A program made the position numbers and the translations under genes. Positions 50,266 to 61,992 of a stretch of 64,000 nt of DNA are shown here, piece after piece. The number at the start of each line of letters is the position of its first letter. Position 1 is the first letter of the stretch. The stretch comes from Atherinomorus stipes (lineage: Eukaryota > Chordata > Actinopteri > Atheriniformes > Atherinidae): assembly GCA_023101725.1 (NCBI GenBank), contig JALJCO010012619.1:372001-436000 (forward strand), written 5' to 3'. Below the pieces are notes generated by a model. The model had not been told where the DNA came from and did not search any database. It was given only the letters and a program-made list of their open reading frames with translations.

Positions 50266-52679
50266 TTTTATCCAGGGGTGGCATATGCCTTTAATACACA
50301 AATGAACTACATGCTGTATTTCTGCAAGGGTGTGTGTCATCCTTTCTGTAATTTTCTTGATCAAGAAAATATATGAACATGAAACTAAGACATTAAAATG
50401 TGCAGATTTATTCATTTCTTTATAAGCAAAACCAGTATTCTTCCAGCAATGATCCTTTAATTGTTCAGACTGTATCATCATGTGTAAACATGTTAATATG
50501 ACTGTGGTCAGCTTCCTAACAAAATGAAAAAAAAGGCATGTATCAGTTTTTGTCACTCTACTCAAACTTAACCATCAATGACTCTTTCACTCTTTAGAGA
50601 CCCCAATCATTCCAAACACTGCCATGTTTCACTTCAGTCTCCTTAATTTGACTTTCTTCCAAGCTACAAGGACGGAGAACAAGGAAGAAAGAAAGATGGA
50701 TGGAGAGAGGGTGTACTGTGATGTTTACAAGCTAAAGTGTGTCCTACAGACAAAGAGGGTTTCAAAGAGTAAATCCACTGTATTTAGGGTGATTTTATCT
50801 CAATTTCCATATCTTTGTATCTGGGTTCATTATACTTGTCAGTTACACTCGTAGAATAAACTAAACATCTCTTTGTGTAACAAAGAGGAACCTAAATGTT
50901 GGGGGAAACTCAGAATAGGAGCCATTTCAGTTCAGTGTATTTAAAAAGACTATTTCAATACAAGAAAATAAATACCTGAATCAAATTTTAGTTATTCTGC
51001 TAAGCTCAGACTTTTGCTGAGTGTGGTGATGTCATATCAAATCAATAAAATGTACATTAAGAGATTCTCGCCTCCCACTGTTATCTGTCCATCATGTTAA
51101 TTTAAGAACAGGTGGAGCAGTGCAAACTGGATTATTTAAAACTTCACTTTTGTTCTTTGGTTGTTTTCTGCTTTCCCTATTGTTGTTGGAAACAAGCAGC
51201 ATCGACCAAACTTTTGAACCACACCAGACTGCAGCTCTGCTGCCAGTGAAGATGCTTTATCATGTTATTTCTCATCCAAACCACCAGTGAGGTGGAAAAA
51301 TTGATTCAGTTGCAGTTCTGATTTGTGCTTTTGTCAAGCTGTGCATGCTGTTTACTGGTGCTGTGTCTCTAATATGGCTGCTAAGCTAAATTTTGATAAA
51401 GAATGTTTCTTTTGGTACAAAGTACTAAAGTATGAGAGAAAATTATCCTTTATACAAAATCTTAAAACCACAAATTAGTCTTTCAGCTCCCTAATCATAT
51501 AAACAATTGCTTGTTTCTTCAAATGGTTGCAAGGTGGTAAAGCTTGATGAATTCATATTCATAGTGAGAATCCAGCCAAATGTGTTGTGCAAAAAGTGTA
51601 AATCTGCAAGAACCTTTGCTATCGGCATTTGATGCGTCAAATGTATAATTGGTTGAACATCCACTCAGCATTTTTCATCACTGGCAGACTTGACAGACTG
51701 AGGGTCAAAGTGATTAGTTTCTTCCTCATTACAGAGCTGTCATCTTGAACTGGGTTATCGTTGTTTGGTTAGCTAATTAGTGAGATGATTAGTGATGAGG
51801 AGATAAACGCTATGCGCATGCAGAGTGCGTGTGTGTGTGTAAGACATAGAAAGAGATTGAAGCAGATTATGACATGGAAAGTTTATCTTTCTGCTTGTGT
51901 TCTGGCATTTCATTTATTTTTCCTCACTCTGTTATTTCATGCATGCACGCACCTTTAATCAGACGCTGTCCTGGATCAAAGGTGCCCTGGTTGCTTTTCA
52001 CTGTCACAGCAGCCAACTCATTACCTCATCACTTTAAACATGGAGTGGATGTTAGTATTGTGTTGTAGCATTAGCACTGTTTGCATTTTTTTTGTATCTT
52101 TGGCAACATAGACCTACTGAAATATGAGATCTTCTGGTTAACACAAGTGAAAACACGCTTTCAAAAACAGCTCGGACATTTCCGATGGCAAGGTTATGCA
52201 GCAATAAGCGCTGTCGCCTCACAGATCACATTTCTCCAACAGTCCAAGTTCATTTCTTCATTAATGTGAAGTTAACTGATGACTTTAAATTAGCTGTGGG
52301 TGTGGGTGTGCATGGCTGTCTTGTCTCACTTTGTTTGCCTTTCTAATGGATTGGAGACCATGATGGCCTGTTGGGGTGTTACACCCTCTACCACATGGCA
52401 GCTGGAAGGAAGTGAGGTGAGAGGTTGGATGGATTATAAGAAGTTTTGTTCATCTGAATTCAGAGATGAGTGACTCATTTATGCTCCCCACATGCAGAAA
52501 TAGTTGTTTCCAATTCAAATGTTAAATGTCACTGTCCACATCCTCCCATCCACGCTTTATCCCCTTAACTGTCCAGGGCCCGCCCACGGGCCATTTTTTT
52601 TTTATACTAATTTTCAATATAAAGTCTAATAAAATCTGTTAAATGTATCGTATTTCAACACTACAGCTCTGAAGGACCA
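50266..52679. other. Non-coding stretch, nothing recognised
   Basis: AT-rich sequence without a recognised exon, RNA gene or complete repeat. A short TG-run lies at about 51828-51842. Confidence 0.45.
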
Positions 52680-53266
52680 GGGGTCTGTCCCAAACCGCGC
52701 ACTTGAGCACTTCAAACACTGTTTTTGAGTGTGTAGTGCACACATAGTGTCATTTAAGCGACAATTCAGTGCACTGAAAGTACCAGGATGTTGCCCTAAT
52801 AAGGCCAAAAATGAAGTGCAAAACAAAGCACACTACTCGCACTAAACAGATGCCATCTTGCTGATGTAGAAGAAGAGGTGGGTCTTTCGAACTGCTTTCA
52901 GAGCTGAATCATGGCGGTGAACAAAGCGGTGGCGACCCCTGCTGCTTTGGAGGTGGTATTGTAATTGATTTAAGTAACGTTTATGAAATGATTTAGACAT
53001 AATTACTAATGTATATTGTAGCATGCTATCAAGCTGTTCACTCCCTGATGACAGTTATGATCTGGTCATGTGTTTGAGGCTGCGGTTATACCAGCTCAGA
53101 AGAGTTATGTTAGCGGGCAATGCTAGTCTGTCACTTCCTGTAAGTGCAGTGCTCTGTTTGGGTCAGCATTTAGCAACAATAGTGTGCACTACAGACGAAG
53201 TACATAGTGTGCACTATGCACTGAATCCCAGTGCACTCGGCAAGTGTGCGATTTGAGACAGGCTCC
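52680..53266. mobile_element. MITE with GGGTCTGTCCCAAA-type ends
   Basis: The left end GGGGTCTGTCCCAAACCGCG and the reverse complement of the right end, GGAGCCTGTCTCAAATCGCA, are alike. Both are followed by CACTT and, further in, by repeated AGTGCACTA/TAGTGCAC motifs. Non-coding. The superfamily is not assigned, since no clear target duplication was found. Confidence 0.65.
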
Positions 53267-55700
53267 AGGAGAGGCATCCCTTTTGATTGACGTCTCATTT
53301 GACCAACTGGGTGGATCTATGGTCTCTCCTCCACCAATAATATCCACCAAACTCTAACCCACGTGGTGGGTGGGCTTTGTGATCTGATGCTTACAGAGCT
53401 GGCCAATCAGGTCTGACGCTAGCTCTGACATCATGCACGTATAGCCAATGAAGTTCCCGTCATGGCCATGTGTATTTTGTTTACCTGGATAGCAAGATGG
53501 CTTCTCTGTGCTCCTGCGTAACTCGGCCTGAGTACTCCTCCAAACGTGCGCTTCTGTGCGTAAAAGCAGAGGAATCCCTGTATTGTGCACTTTTTCAGTA
53601 TTAACGTGGGAAAAAAAACATGCCGAAGAACAAAAATGCGCTGCTGAAGTGCTGAAGAGTTGCTGAAGGGAATTACTTGGAGCAGAGCAGCATGTGTACG
53701 TCCAGGCTGAGTAAAGGAGGAAGCGTTTGGCTAAGGAGGCGCTCTGGACTGGACCAGTAAGTGGAAACTTCTACCTGCAGTTACTGTGTGTTTATAAGCT
53801 TTTTAGATGGGGATAATTTCTATAAAGTAAGGACATGAAAACGTGTCGATGTTTGCCTGGGGGAAAAGGCTTTCTTAGGTGCATATGTGTCGCAGCTTGG
53901 CTTTCTACTGCGCTCTTTTAATGCGGGCGTATTCATGGTGGTGTTTTTGGACACTAAAGAAGTGAAACCTGTCTGTTTGAAAGTTGGGGGTCTCTGTTTA
54001 TAACACAAGACCCTCAGGTTTGTGGATTTCTCCTGCGTGTAGATAAAAGCTTATGGTCTCATGATGGTGGTGTTGCAGCAGCTTCTCTCCTTCTGATCAG
54101 ACTGCACTGTAACATTTCTGTTGAAAATTAGTAGTGGTAGTTTTCAGTCCTGGCCAGTTCATTAAAAATTGCAAGTATGTAAAAAGATTTCTGTGTTGTG
54201 GTGTTTTTTTATTTTTCCTTTTTGTTGACATTGCATAGCATGGCATTATATTGTTTACTTTATAATGTAAACAGACATATTCTGACTCTTATTATAATGC
54301 ACTCTAGGAAAATGAGCATTTTATTGTGTTTAGATCACTTATGTTGGCTGTTAAGGGGTTATGCTGCCACAGTCGTTAAGTGTTGTGAAAAAAAGATGAG
54401 AAACGTACAGATTTTTTAAATTTTGTCTGGTTTATTTAAAATAATGGATTTAGTTGAGCTTCAGACTTTGATAATAATGCATAAAGCAAAGAATAAATAT
54501 TTACCAGAACAGTTACAGAACCACTGCTGCTAGGAAAAAAAGGAAAGACAAAAAAAAAAAAAAAAAAAAAAAACAACAAACATGATGAGCTAGAGAATTT
54601 TATAAGCCGGTTTTATAATACAGTAAAATATATCAATTTATTTTGACTCTAGGGATGGCCAAGCGAGTGTCCATGCCATTGGTTGGTTAAGATGATGTCA
54701 GCATAAGTGTAACTCTTGTTTTCAGTCCAATGAGTGCTGGCTTATCCATTTGCCAGATTATGAATATCTGGTGACGTATAAATGATTCCCAAACTGTAGA
54801 TCACTTTGATGTTAGTGTACTGTCAGAAAAAAGAAGGTGACCAATGAAATTGCTGTATCATAAACGATACATCTACAAGAGAGCAGTGCACATGTCAAGA
54901 GTTCACTGGGTTCTGGGATCAGTGGCAATACAGCAAACATGGCAACAGTGGAAGCGGTTATAGAAATGAATCTAAGAAAGAGACCTAAAAAGAGGCTGTC
55001 TTGTAGAGAATGATGACCTGTGGGGCGACTCCTTCTTTCCTGTAGCTGGTCGCATGTTATGCTACATTGCACAACACTGCCCCCCTACTTCTCTGCTGGT
55101 ACTGCCCCGATTGCTCCATTTGGCTGTGCAACAGCATGCTCTCTACCAGCAGACTAAATTACACACAAAATAAAAGCAGAGGATGGACAGAAGGTTCTGT
55201 CTGGATGTGTATTTGGATGCATAATGTTGAGCATAAACAAGTCTCTTACTTCTTTGCAAAAAACTGAATTTACAGTTTTCACACAAACAAAGCCATTCAG
55301 ATAAAAATGACCCTTAAAAGGCCCAAATCTGATTTTTAATGCTTGAGGAAACCAGTTTTGCTCTTTATTCCATTTCTAGAAGGCTTTGTCATTTGTTTAG
55401 TTTTTGTAAATGTGTGGGATGTTAACTTTTGTTCTTTGGTTTGTGAATTTGCATCTGTGTTTGCCTGTGTGTGGTAAGGGATTAGCTGATTTTTCCTGGG
55501 AACAAAGATGCGACTTACTTCTAAGGACCAGCTCTCTGGTGGTTAAACTACACACACACACGCTTTGCCCCTTTATGTTTCTCGTAAACACACACACAGA
55601 GGCACAGAGAATGTCAAGCCTGCTTTTATTCTGCAGTTCCACACTGATTTCACCTCAGCTGTACCTTTTATCAGGCAGGCTAAAGAATTTGTACTGAGAG
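53267..55700. other. Non-coding stretch, nothing recognised
   Basis: No coding sequence was recognised. The first 700 bases are GC-richer and could be repeat. A poly-A run lies at 54550-54573. Confidence 0.4.
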
Positions 55701-56286
55701 TAGGGATGCACTATTGGAATTTTTGGCCAATCTTCAAAATGCCAATATTTTAAAACTCGATAACCGATGTCGACACCGATATTAAAGCGGGAAAAAAAAA
55801 AAAAAAAAAAAATAGCAGTTTTGTTATCCGTTTCTGACACTTTTTGAAAATTAGGGGTGGGAAAAAATGTCAATACACTGAAATATTGCCATATTTTCAT
55901 ATGCTGATATATTGACATTTAAAAACGCAGTATCAATCTATCATGGTATCAATGAAATATCGCAAGATTTCGATAGTAAAATAGATCGATACCATATTTT
56001 ACAATGTCAATATGATATCAACATATGAAAATATCGTGATATTGCAGTTTATCGATATTTTTTCCCTCCCCTAGTCTTTAGAAGTTTTAAAGTCTGTAAA
56101 AAAATAAGTTTTTGAAGAAGAAAAAAAAGAGGAAGAAGTTTTGGGTTTTTTTTTAGACTTTAGAAACAGCGGCCTGATTGGTCAAATATCTGTTAAATAT
56201 CGGTGGGGTGGCCGATGTCCGATACTCAGTTTTAAGGCCAATATAGGATGATACCGATAGGGGGCCGATTATATTGTGCATCCCTA
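55701..56286. mobile_element. hAT-type MITE with a second MITE nested inside
   Basis: The left end TAGGGATGCACTATTGG and the reverse complement of the right end, TAGGGATGCACAATATAAT, share their first 11 bases. Inverted motifs GGCCAAT and GATACCGAT/ACCGATATT follow. The flanks ACTGAGAG and GTTGAGAG share TGAGAG, consistent with a decayed 8-bp hAT duplication. A poly-A run (55793-55812) lies within. Non-coding. Confidence 0.75.
55852..56073. mobile_element. Nested MITE, sister of 19718-20019
   Basis: It starts TAGGGGTGGGAAAAAATGT and ends ATTTTTTCCCTCCCCTA. The inner parts (ATACACTGAAATATTG, GACATTTAAAAACGCA, ATCAATGAAATATCGCAAGA) match the element at 19718 in order. Like that copy, it lies inside a different hAT-like MITE. 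Confidence 0.75.
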
Positions 56287-56421
56287 GTTGAGAGGTCAAA
56301 TTTATAGCCAAAATCAAGAAATATGTGAAATGTGTATTGGGACACTGCCCACCCACAAACGCACCAAAGACAACAACAACAAAAAAAACAAACAAAAACC
56401 TACACCTAATTTTTTTTATAT

Positions 56422-56990
56422 ATGAAATTAAATGAAATGAAAAATACTTTATTCATCCCCAAAGGGAAATTCAGTATTGTAAAAGCTCACTTTTTTTTTT
56501 CTTTTTTTTTTTTTTAAATAAACAAAAAAGTCAGTCAGTCTTGTTCTTTAGGGTGATGGCTGCTGGCAGGAATGAATTTCTGTATCTCTCCGTCCTACAG
56601 CGAACCTGACGCAGCCTCCCACTGAACACACTCTGTTGATTCTTCACTGTGTTGTGGAGAGGATGGGAAGTGTCCTCCATCATCTTCATCAGCTTGTGCA
56701 GCATTCTTTTTGGAACAATCAGCTCCAGCGGCTCCAGAGTTATCCCCAGCACAGAACCAGCTTTCTTGATCAGCTTGTTTAGTTTCTTCAAGTCTCTGAT
56801 TCTGATGCTGCTTCCCCAGCAGATGGCTGCAAAGCTAATTGCACTTTCCACAACAGACTTGTAGAAGATCTGCAACATCTTGGTGCAGACGTTGAATGAT
56901 CTCAGCTTCCTTAAGAAGTAGAGTCTGCTCTGACCTTTCTTGTAGATGTAGTCACTGTTGCATTTCCAATCGAGTCTGTTGTCCAGCTGA
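56422..56990 (-). pseudogene. 5'-truncated LINE (L2/Rex-like): reverse-transcriptase C-terminus and 3' tail
   Basis: The minus-strand frame 56878-56531 encodes MLQIFYKSVVESAISFAAI, then CWGSS, LNKLIKKAGSVLG, TSHPLHNT and CRTERYRNSFLPAAI. That is the well-known conserved C-terminal segment of fish non-LTR retrotransposon ORF2. The coding continues upstream to about 56988 (LDNRLDWK, then YIYKKGQSRLYFLRKLRSF), giving about 150 residues in all. After the stop comes AATTTCCCTTTGGGGATGAA with TAAAGTATT, the typical 3' end. The catalytic reverse-transcriptase core and endonuclease are missing, so it is a dead-on-arrival copy. The frame looks intact, which suggests recent insertion. Confidence 0.85.
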
Positions 56991-58312
56991 ATTGGATATT
57001 TTTAAAATTGTAATTGGATTTTATAATTGGATATATTGGTTATACAGTATTATTACAGTTTTATATTGCATTTCTGGACTAAAGTACCTGGCAAAAACTT
57101 ATGACAGTTTAGTTTTTCCAACTTTGTAAGGTTGCTATCCTTTTTCACATTTGGAGCAAGATTACTATGGGAAATGATGAAGCAACAGAAGGTGTTATTA
57201 AGTCTCATTCTTCGCTGCAGACATCACCAGAGAAAACTTCTCTATCTGGAAGCATGAAATCTGTCAGGAATGTACCATGCTCTGCAACAGGACAGGCATA
57301 TGTTTTGCTTTTTTCTGGGATCAAAAACTTAATCCCAAGCAGATACAAACAAAAACAACAACAAAAAAAAACTTTTATGAGATGTTTTGTGCTTTATGAA
57401 TTCTGCTTTATCCAGATGTTTCCTCTCACACATCGTGGGTTCTGAAGCTATAGCAGTATCATGTTGTAACATTTTGTAGCTGCTTGTGGTGAAAAAATAG
57501 CAAGGCATAGCAAGGATGAACAATGAATTGGCTTTTATTTGCTGAAGAGACTTCTGAGACAGGATGCATGCCAAAGATGATGGATGCCACATCAGCCTTG
57601 GTTAGGGGGCGCCAAAGAGCAAAAACACAAGCCAAAATTCAGGACGGCCACTTTAAAAGTTGAGTCAGATTCTCTTGCATGTCGGTTCTCTTGCATGACA
57701 GCTGGTGGTTTATTAGCACAGTCCATATTCCTTTTAAGCATGTTAGACCATGTGATAGTAGAAACGTAAACATGTTGCAAATCACAAAGATAAGTGGACA
57801 TTTTAGAGCTTGAACAACAGCTTCATATACAGTATTATGAAATGTGGGCAGCTATTGATTTCTAGCACTGAAAATTAAGTAATATTCCAAATTTTCATTC
57901 TGCAGTGTAAAACTCTTACATTTGATGCTGTGGACCGTCATAGCCATTTCAAACTTTGGTGTGAGACTAGATCAGTTTAAAATAGGGACGTGAATCAAGC
58001 ATTGAGTTTATCATGACTTGTTTTTTGTCGTAGTTCTAACTCTAGAACATACATCTTTGCATTAACCCTGCAATCCTGTTCCCCTTTTTTTAAGCAAAGC
58101 GGAAACTGATGGTGGAAACACATACACACACAGGCAAACACACACAAACACCTACTCTTTGTCTATTTAACCCAAGGTGTCACTTACTATCTGTTTATTT
58201 CCGTAATCCACCCTATGTTATCGTTTTGTCTCCAGCAATCCTCCTTTACTTTCTCTCCACTGTATCCCTTCAGCTCCTCTGTTACCACCTCCCTTTCCCC
58301 CCTTCTCTCTTT

Positions 58313-58314
<2 letters not shown>
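56991..58314. other. Non-coding stretch, nothing recognised
   Basis: No exon, RNA gene or repeat ends were recognised. Confidence 0.45.

Positions 58315-58347
<33 letters not shown>
58315..58347. repeat. (CT)n microsatellite
   Basis: A CT run of about 33 bases inside a longer pyrimidine-rich stretch (58240-58355). It lies just before copy B of the 86-bp element. Confidence 0.9.
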
Positions 58348-58350
<3 letters not shown>

Positions 58351-58361
58351 ATCTCAAATTG

Positions 58362-58447
58362 GTCCTGAATATTCATGAGGGTGTTATTTGCATTGCTGGC
58401 TCCTGAAGGAGGCTGAGTACACAAAGGTGACAGCCATCAGCCTCGAG
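58362..58447 (+). promoter_or_regulatory. 86-bp duplicated element, copy B
   Basis: It is the gapless inverted partner of 42685-42770. It contains TGAATATTCA (58366-58375), followed by the octamer ATTTGCAT (58386-58393), GCTGGCTCCTGAA and ACAAAGGTGACAGCCATCA. Another octamer ATGCAAAT lies at 58896-58903. Similarity fades outside the 86 bases. The regulatory role is inference; an interspersed repeat is the main alternative. Confidence 0.6.
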
Positions 58448-60758
58448 ATAGCGCCAGTGTTTGTGCATTTTGGGGTTGTGCATTTGTGTGAGGGCAAGAA
58501 AAATAGACAGGGGTAAACAAGAGATGAGATGAAATGAGGAGAGTCGAAGGGAGGGGGTTGGCGGGAACAGGAAGTGGCATATTTTTTATTACTTGCAAAA
58601 TGATTGACGTGAACGTAGAAATTCTAATTAATAAGTCTCAGAATTTGTGCGTGCCATTTTAAAATGAATTTGAAACATTTAGCTTTGCAGTTGCTGATAT
58701 GGCAGTGATCCTCTTTGCACATGAACCACAGTTTGTGTGCTCACATGCTTATTCGCTGTCTTCACACAAAATTCCCCATCTCTTCCTGTTTTTGACTCCC
58801 GGCACTCCTCAGTCTTTATTTTTTTTTCTTCCCTTTGTGTTCCTCTATCGCTCTTTGAGTCTAGGCCTGCCAATGCCAATTCAGGCATGCTTGATATGCA
58901 AATGCCTGGCCGTTTATTGTTCGCACCACTCCCTGTTGCAGGATAGAAGAGCCCCATTTAGAAATCGAGCTCCTCCAAACAGCACCTGCATTCCTATGTG
59001 CTGAGGATGCACCAGTTGCTTGGAGTTTCTCTTTTTAAACCTAATGCGGTGTGTTTGTGTGCATGTGCATGCGTGTGAGTGTTTGTGTGTTACCTTTGAG
59101 TTACCTCAGGAGTTTTAAAAAGGAGTTTGGGGATAAAGTTGTTTTTCATTTTAACAAGATGGGAGAAAAACCTATATAAACATGACATTTTTACAAATGG
59201 AGAGAAATCTTCTCTAAAGCAAGTTTCTTTTTTTTCTTGTTTTGCCCAAGAACATTTTAATTTTCTTGGGTTCAGATTTATGAAGACATATTGTCTCTTT
59301 AATTTTCACTTGAAAAAAGCCACAAATGTTTATATTGTTGAGGTGAACTGTAGCTCATTGTCCGATAGGGAATTTGAGCTGTTGCTTGTACAGGTGTTTT
59401 ATTCCCTTACACAACTGTGTGAAGGAAATAATGTTTCCATTTGAACCTTAGAGTTAACAGATGCATTCAAACTTTTGATAGTTGATAAATGCAGGACAAC
59501 TGTGTAATCAATATAGTCAAGTTCTTTTACATGGGATGGCCAGAGGGTGGGCGAAACTCTGTCTAGGGAGCCATAAAGAAGGAAAGAAAATGATTGTGCT
59601 CCTCTCTAATACACACAATCGCGCACACCGCTGTGATGGGGTTGCATTAGAGAGACATGAATAAAACATCTTCATATTTATGATCTGGATCATCGAATGG
59701 AAATATCTGCAACGAATTGATAAAAGTGGTGAGTCGTATTAGCCGGTCCTTTTGGGGCGCAGTATGTGGTTCTTGATGTGGTCTTAGGGTGATCGATGGC
59801 TTCTCCCCTGAGCAGTTCTGGCTTACTATTTGGTTGACTGGATCCTTGTGTCTGACCGCAATGACTTGCATGGCTAGCTCTGCACAGGAAGCTCCGGGTT
59901 GCTGAGGTGGGGTCTATCTTGACCGGATCTTTACAAAAAAGTCTGAAATATTTCATTTTTCTTGATTCTCATATGATCTTTTACAAAATAAAGCTGGTGG
60001 TTATATGTCTCCCCATTTTAATGCTGTAGCTCACTTTAAAATGATCTACACTGAAAAAAACTCATTTGGCCCAACTATTTCAGTTAGATAACAAATTTCC
60101 ATCCAACTGAATTATGTGTCTGCAACCTTAACCAGAAAATTAGATGCATGTAATTCAATCAAATATAATTGAGAAGAATGGACTACATGGAATTAAAGTA
60201 ACGTGTTAGTAAAGTGTTACGACAGAAATAAAGAAGACATTTTCAGGACTAATTTGACTAATTCCCTTTACTTTCTGTTTTTAGTATCTACATCCAAATT
60301 CCACGTGTGAAATCTAAATGAGCCACAATAACTTACAAGCATGGGCCACTGGATGTTGTGATGTGATGTTGCCATGACTATAGACTAATCCGACGAGTGT
60401 TTTGTGTGTTGCGCCATCTTGCGGCGCTGCAATTGCTGGGGGAACGAGTCCCAATTACCTCCTATATGTTAACATGGAAAGAAGCGTGAATATCTGGTTT
60501 TACAATGTTGTACAGTCGTCTAAGGTCATGATAACCTATAGGTATGTAATCTGGAGATCTCAGAGTTATTCTGACATTCTTTCTTTTTTTTTTTTTTTTT
60601 TTTACATCGGAGTATTATTTAAACTATAATTTGTCTCTGGAAAATGGCTTTAATGACAAGCCACACTGGAATAACACGCACATCTCGTGATTACTTATCA
60701 AAGTTTAGAAAACTAAACTCTTTCAAAGGTCGTTACTTTTCTATTTTTTCATATATTT
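58448..60758. other. Non-coding stretch, nothing firmly recognised
   Basis: No exon was recognised. At about 60048 the sequence ACACTGAAAAAAACTC resembles the ends of some fish MITEs, but no partner end was found. A poly-T run lies at 60580-60603. Confidence 0.4.
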
Positions 60759-60916
60759 CAGTCCCTCCAGAAAGTTCCAATGTTGCAATTTCAAATATTA
60801 ACAGAAATTCAACCAAAGACAAATTATTCTAGCAAGAAACAATGTTTTCCTGGTAATATGAGAAATTTGGGATCGCTACATTTTTCATCGTGTATATTCC
60901 ACACCTTTGTGTTTGT

Positions 60917-61724
60917 TTAAAGGAGTGATGACATAGCAGTTAAAAACTAGTTTATGTTGTTGGCATTGCTGCATATGTAAATACTCCAAAGAAAAAAACG
61001 GCATTTTTTACAGCGGAGTATTGTTTTGAAACGCCAGACCTCACTTCCTCAGTAATACAGTTGGGTCCGGTGATGATATGGAGCTTTACCCGGAGACCAC
61101 GTTGACTTCATTTTGATTGGCTACACCTTATTTGGCTATGACCTTATTTGGAGAATCTAGGTCAAGCTGCGGTCGGAGTTTGCTAAAGGCTAACTGCTAG
61201 CAACATGGGCACTTCAGACAGTGTGAGCTACGTTTATCAGACAAGACCGCATTTAGAAAATAAATAAACTTACAGGTAATGACAAGATTGTGGCCCCCTC
61301 CCTCAGTGTTGCTGCAGAAGTTTGCTTTTAAATCCATTTGTTTGAAAATCCAGACCTGACTGCACAGAAGTTACTACAAGCTCCATACACACAGCTGAAT
61401 CAGACAGGGAGAGGAGGGGGGAGCGGACGGTGCATAAACCGTTAGGGAGAGAGAGGGGGGAGCGCTGTTTACTTGATAGTGTGCTCTTATTGGAGCAATT
61501 AAATTACATAGAATGATAGAACTACGTAGAATGATAGAACTACGTAGAATGATAGCCTGCTGTCTGATTCAACTGTTTCTGAGCAGAGAGACAAAGCTGA
61601 CAGACCATAAACAGGAGCTTTGATTCTCACTCTGGACATTCACATGGCCTCATCAGTGCACAACAGATCATATTATACACCCAAAACCCCAGAAAAGTGA
61701 AATTTGATGTCATGGCACCTTTAA
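60917..61724. mobile_element. TTAA-bounded non-autonomous element, ~0.8 kb, nested
   Basis: The left end TTAAAGGAGTGATGACAT and the reverse complement of the right end, TTAAAGGTGCCATGACATC, are similar, with TTAA at each outer edge. The interior shows a purine-rich patch (61405-61465) and an 18-base tandem repeat. No transposase is encoded. Confidence 0.65.
61505..61555. repeat. 18-bp tandem repeat, almost three units
   Basis: Units are TACATAGAATGATAGAAC, TACGTAGAATGATAGAAC and a truncated TACGTAGAATGATAG, inside the TTAA-bounded element. Confidence 0.85.
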
Positions 61725-61791
61725 ATAGCTACAATTGCAGCATTGCAACTTTCTGGAGGGACTGATATTGGCTTTTTGGTGGTGTTTAAGG

Positions 61792-61992
61792 CAGTGATTC
61801 CCAACCCTAGTCCTCAAGGCACACTATCCTGAAGACTGTCCATGTTGCCCTGTTGAAACACAGCTGACTCGCATTAACGGGTCAGTAACAGACTGGTGCA
61901 GAGCTCATCAGAGATCCATTTAATTTGAATCAGCTGTGGCCTAGCAGGGCAAAATTGAAAGTCAAAATTGAAACTAAAGACTGCAGGACACC
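61792..61992. mobile_element. Copy of the 'CTCAAGGAC' hAT-like MITE family
   Basis: It starts CAGTGATTCCCAACCCTAGT, then CCTCAAGGCACACTATCCTG and GAAACACAGCTGACTCGC. The reversed half has TTTGAATCAGCTGTGGCC and ACTGCAGGACACC. Fourth copy of the family in the window. Non-coding. Confidence 0.7.

Larger units (their letters stand above)
60759..61764. mobile_element. TIR element (CAGTCCCTCCAGAAAGTT ends) carrying a nested TTAA element
   Basis: The left end CAGTCCCTCCAGAAAGTT and the reversed right end agree exactly over 18 bases. After one mismatch they continue with CAATG(T/C)TGCAATT. Most of the interior is the TTAA-bounded element at 60917-61724. Removing that leaves a short MITE of about 200 bases. 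Non-coding; superfamily unassigned. Confidence 0.7.

Noticed and set aside
58109..58424. Ser/Leu-rich and Arg/Glu-rich open frames
   Set aside because: They translate the CT microsatellite and neighbouring pyrimidine-rich DNA.
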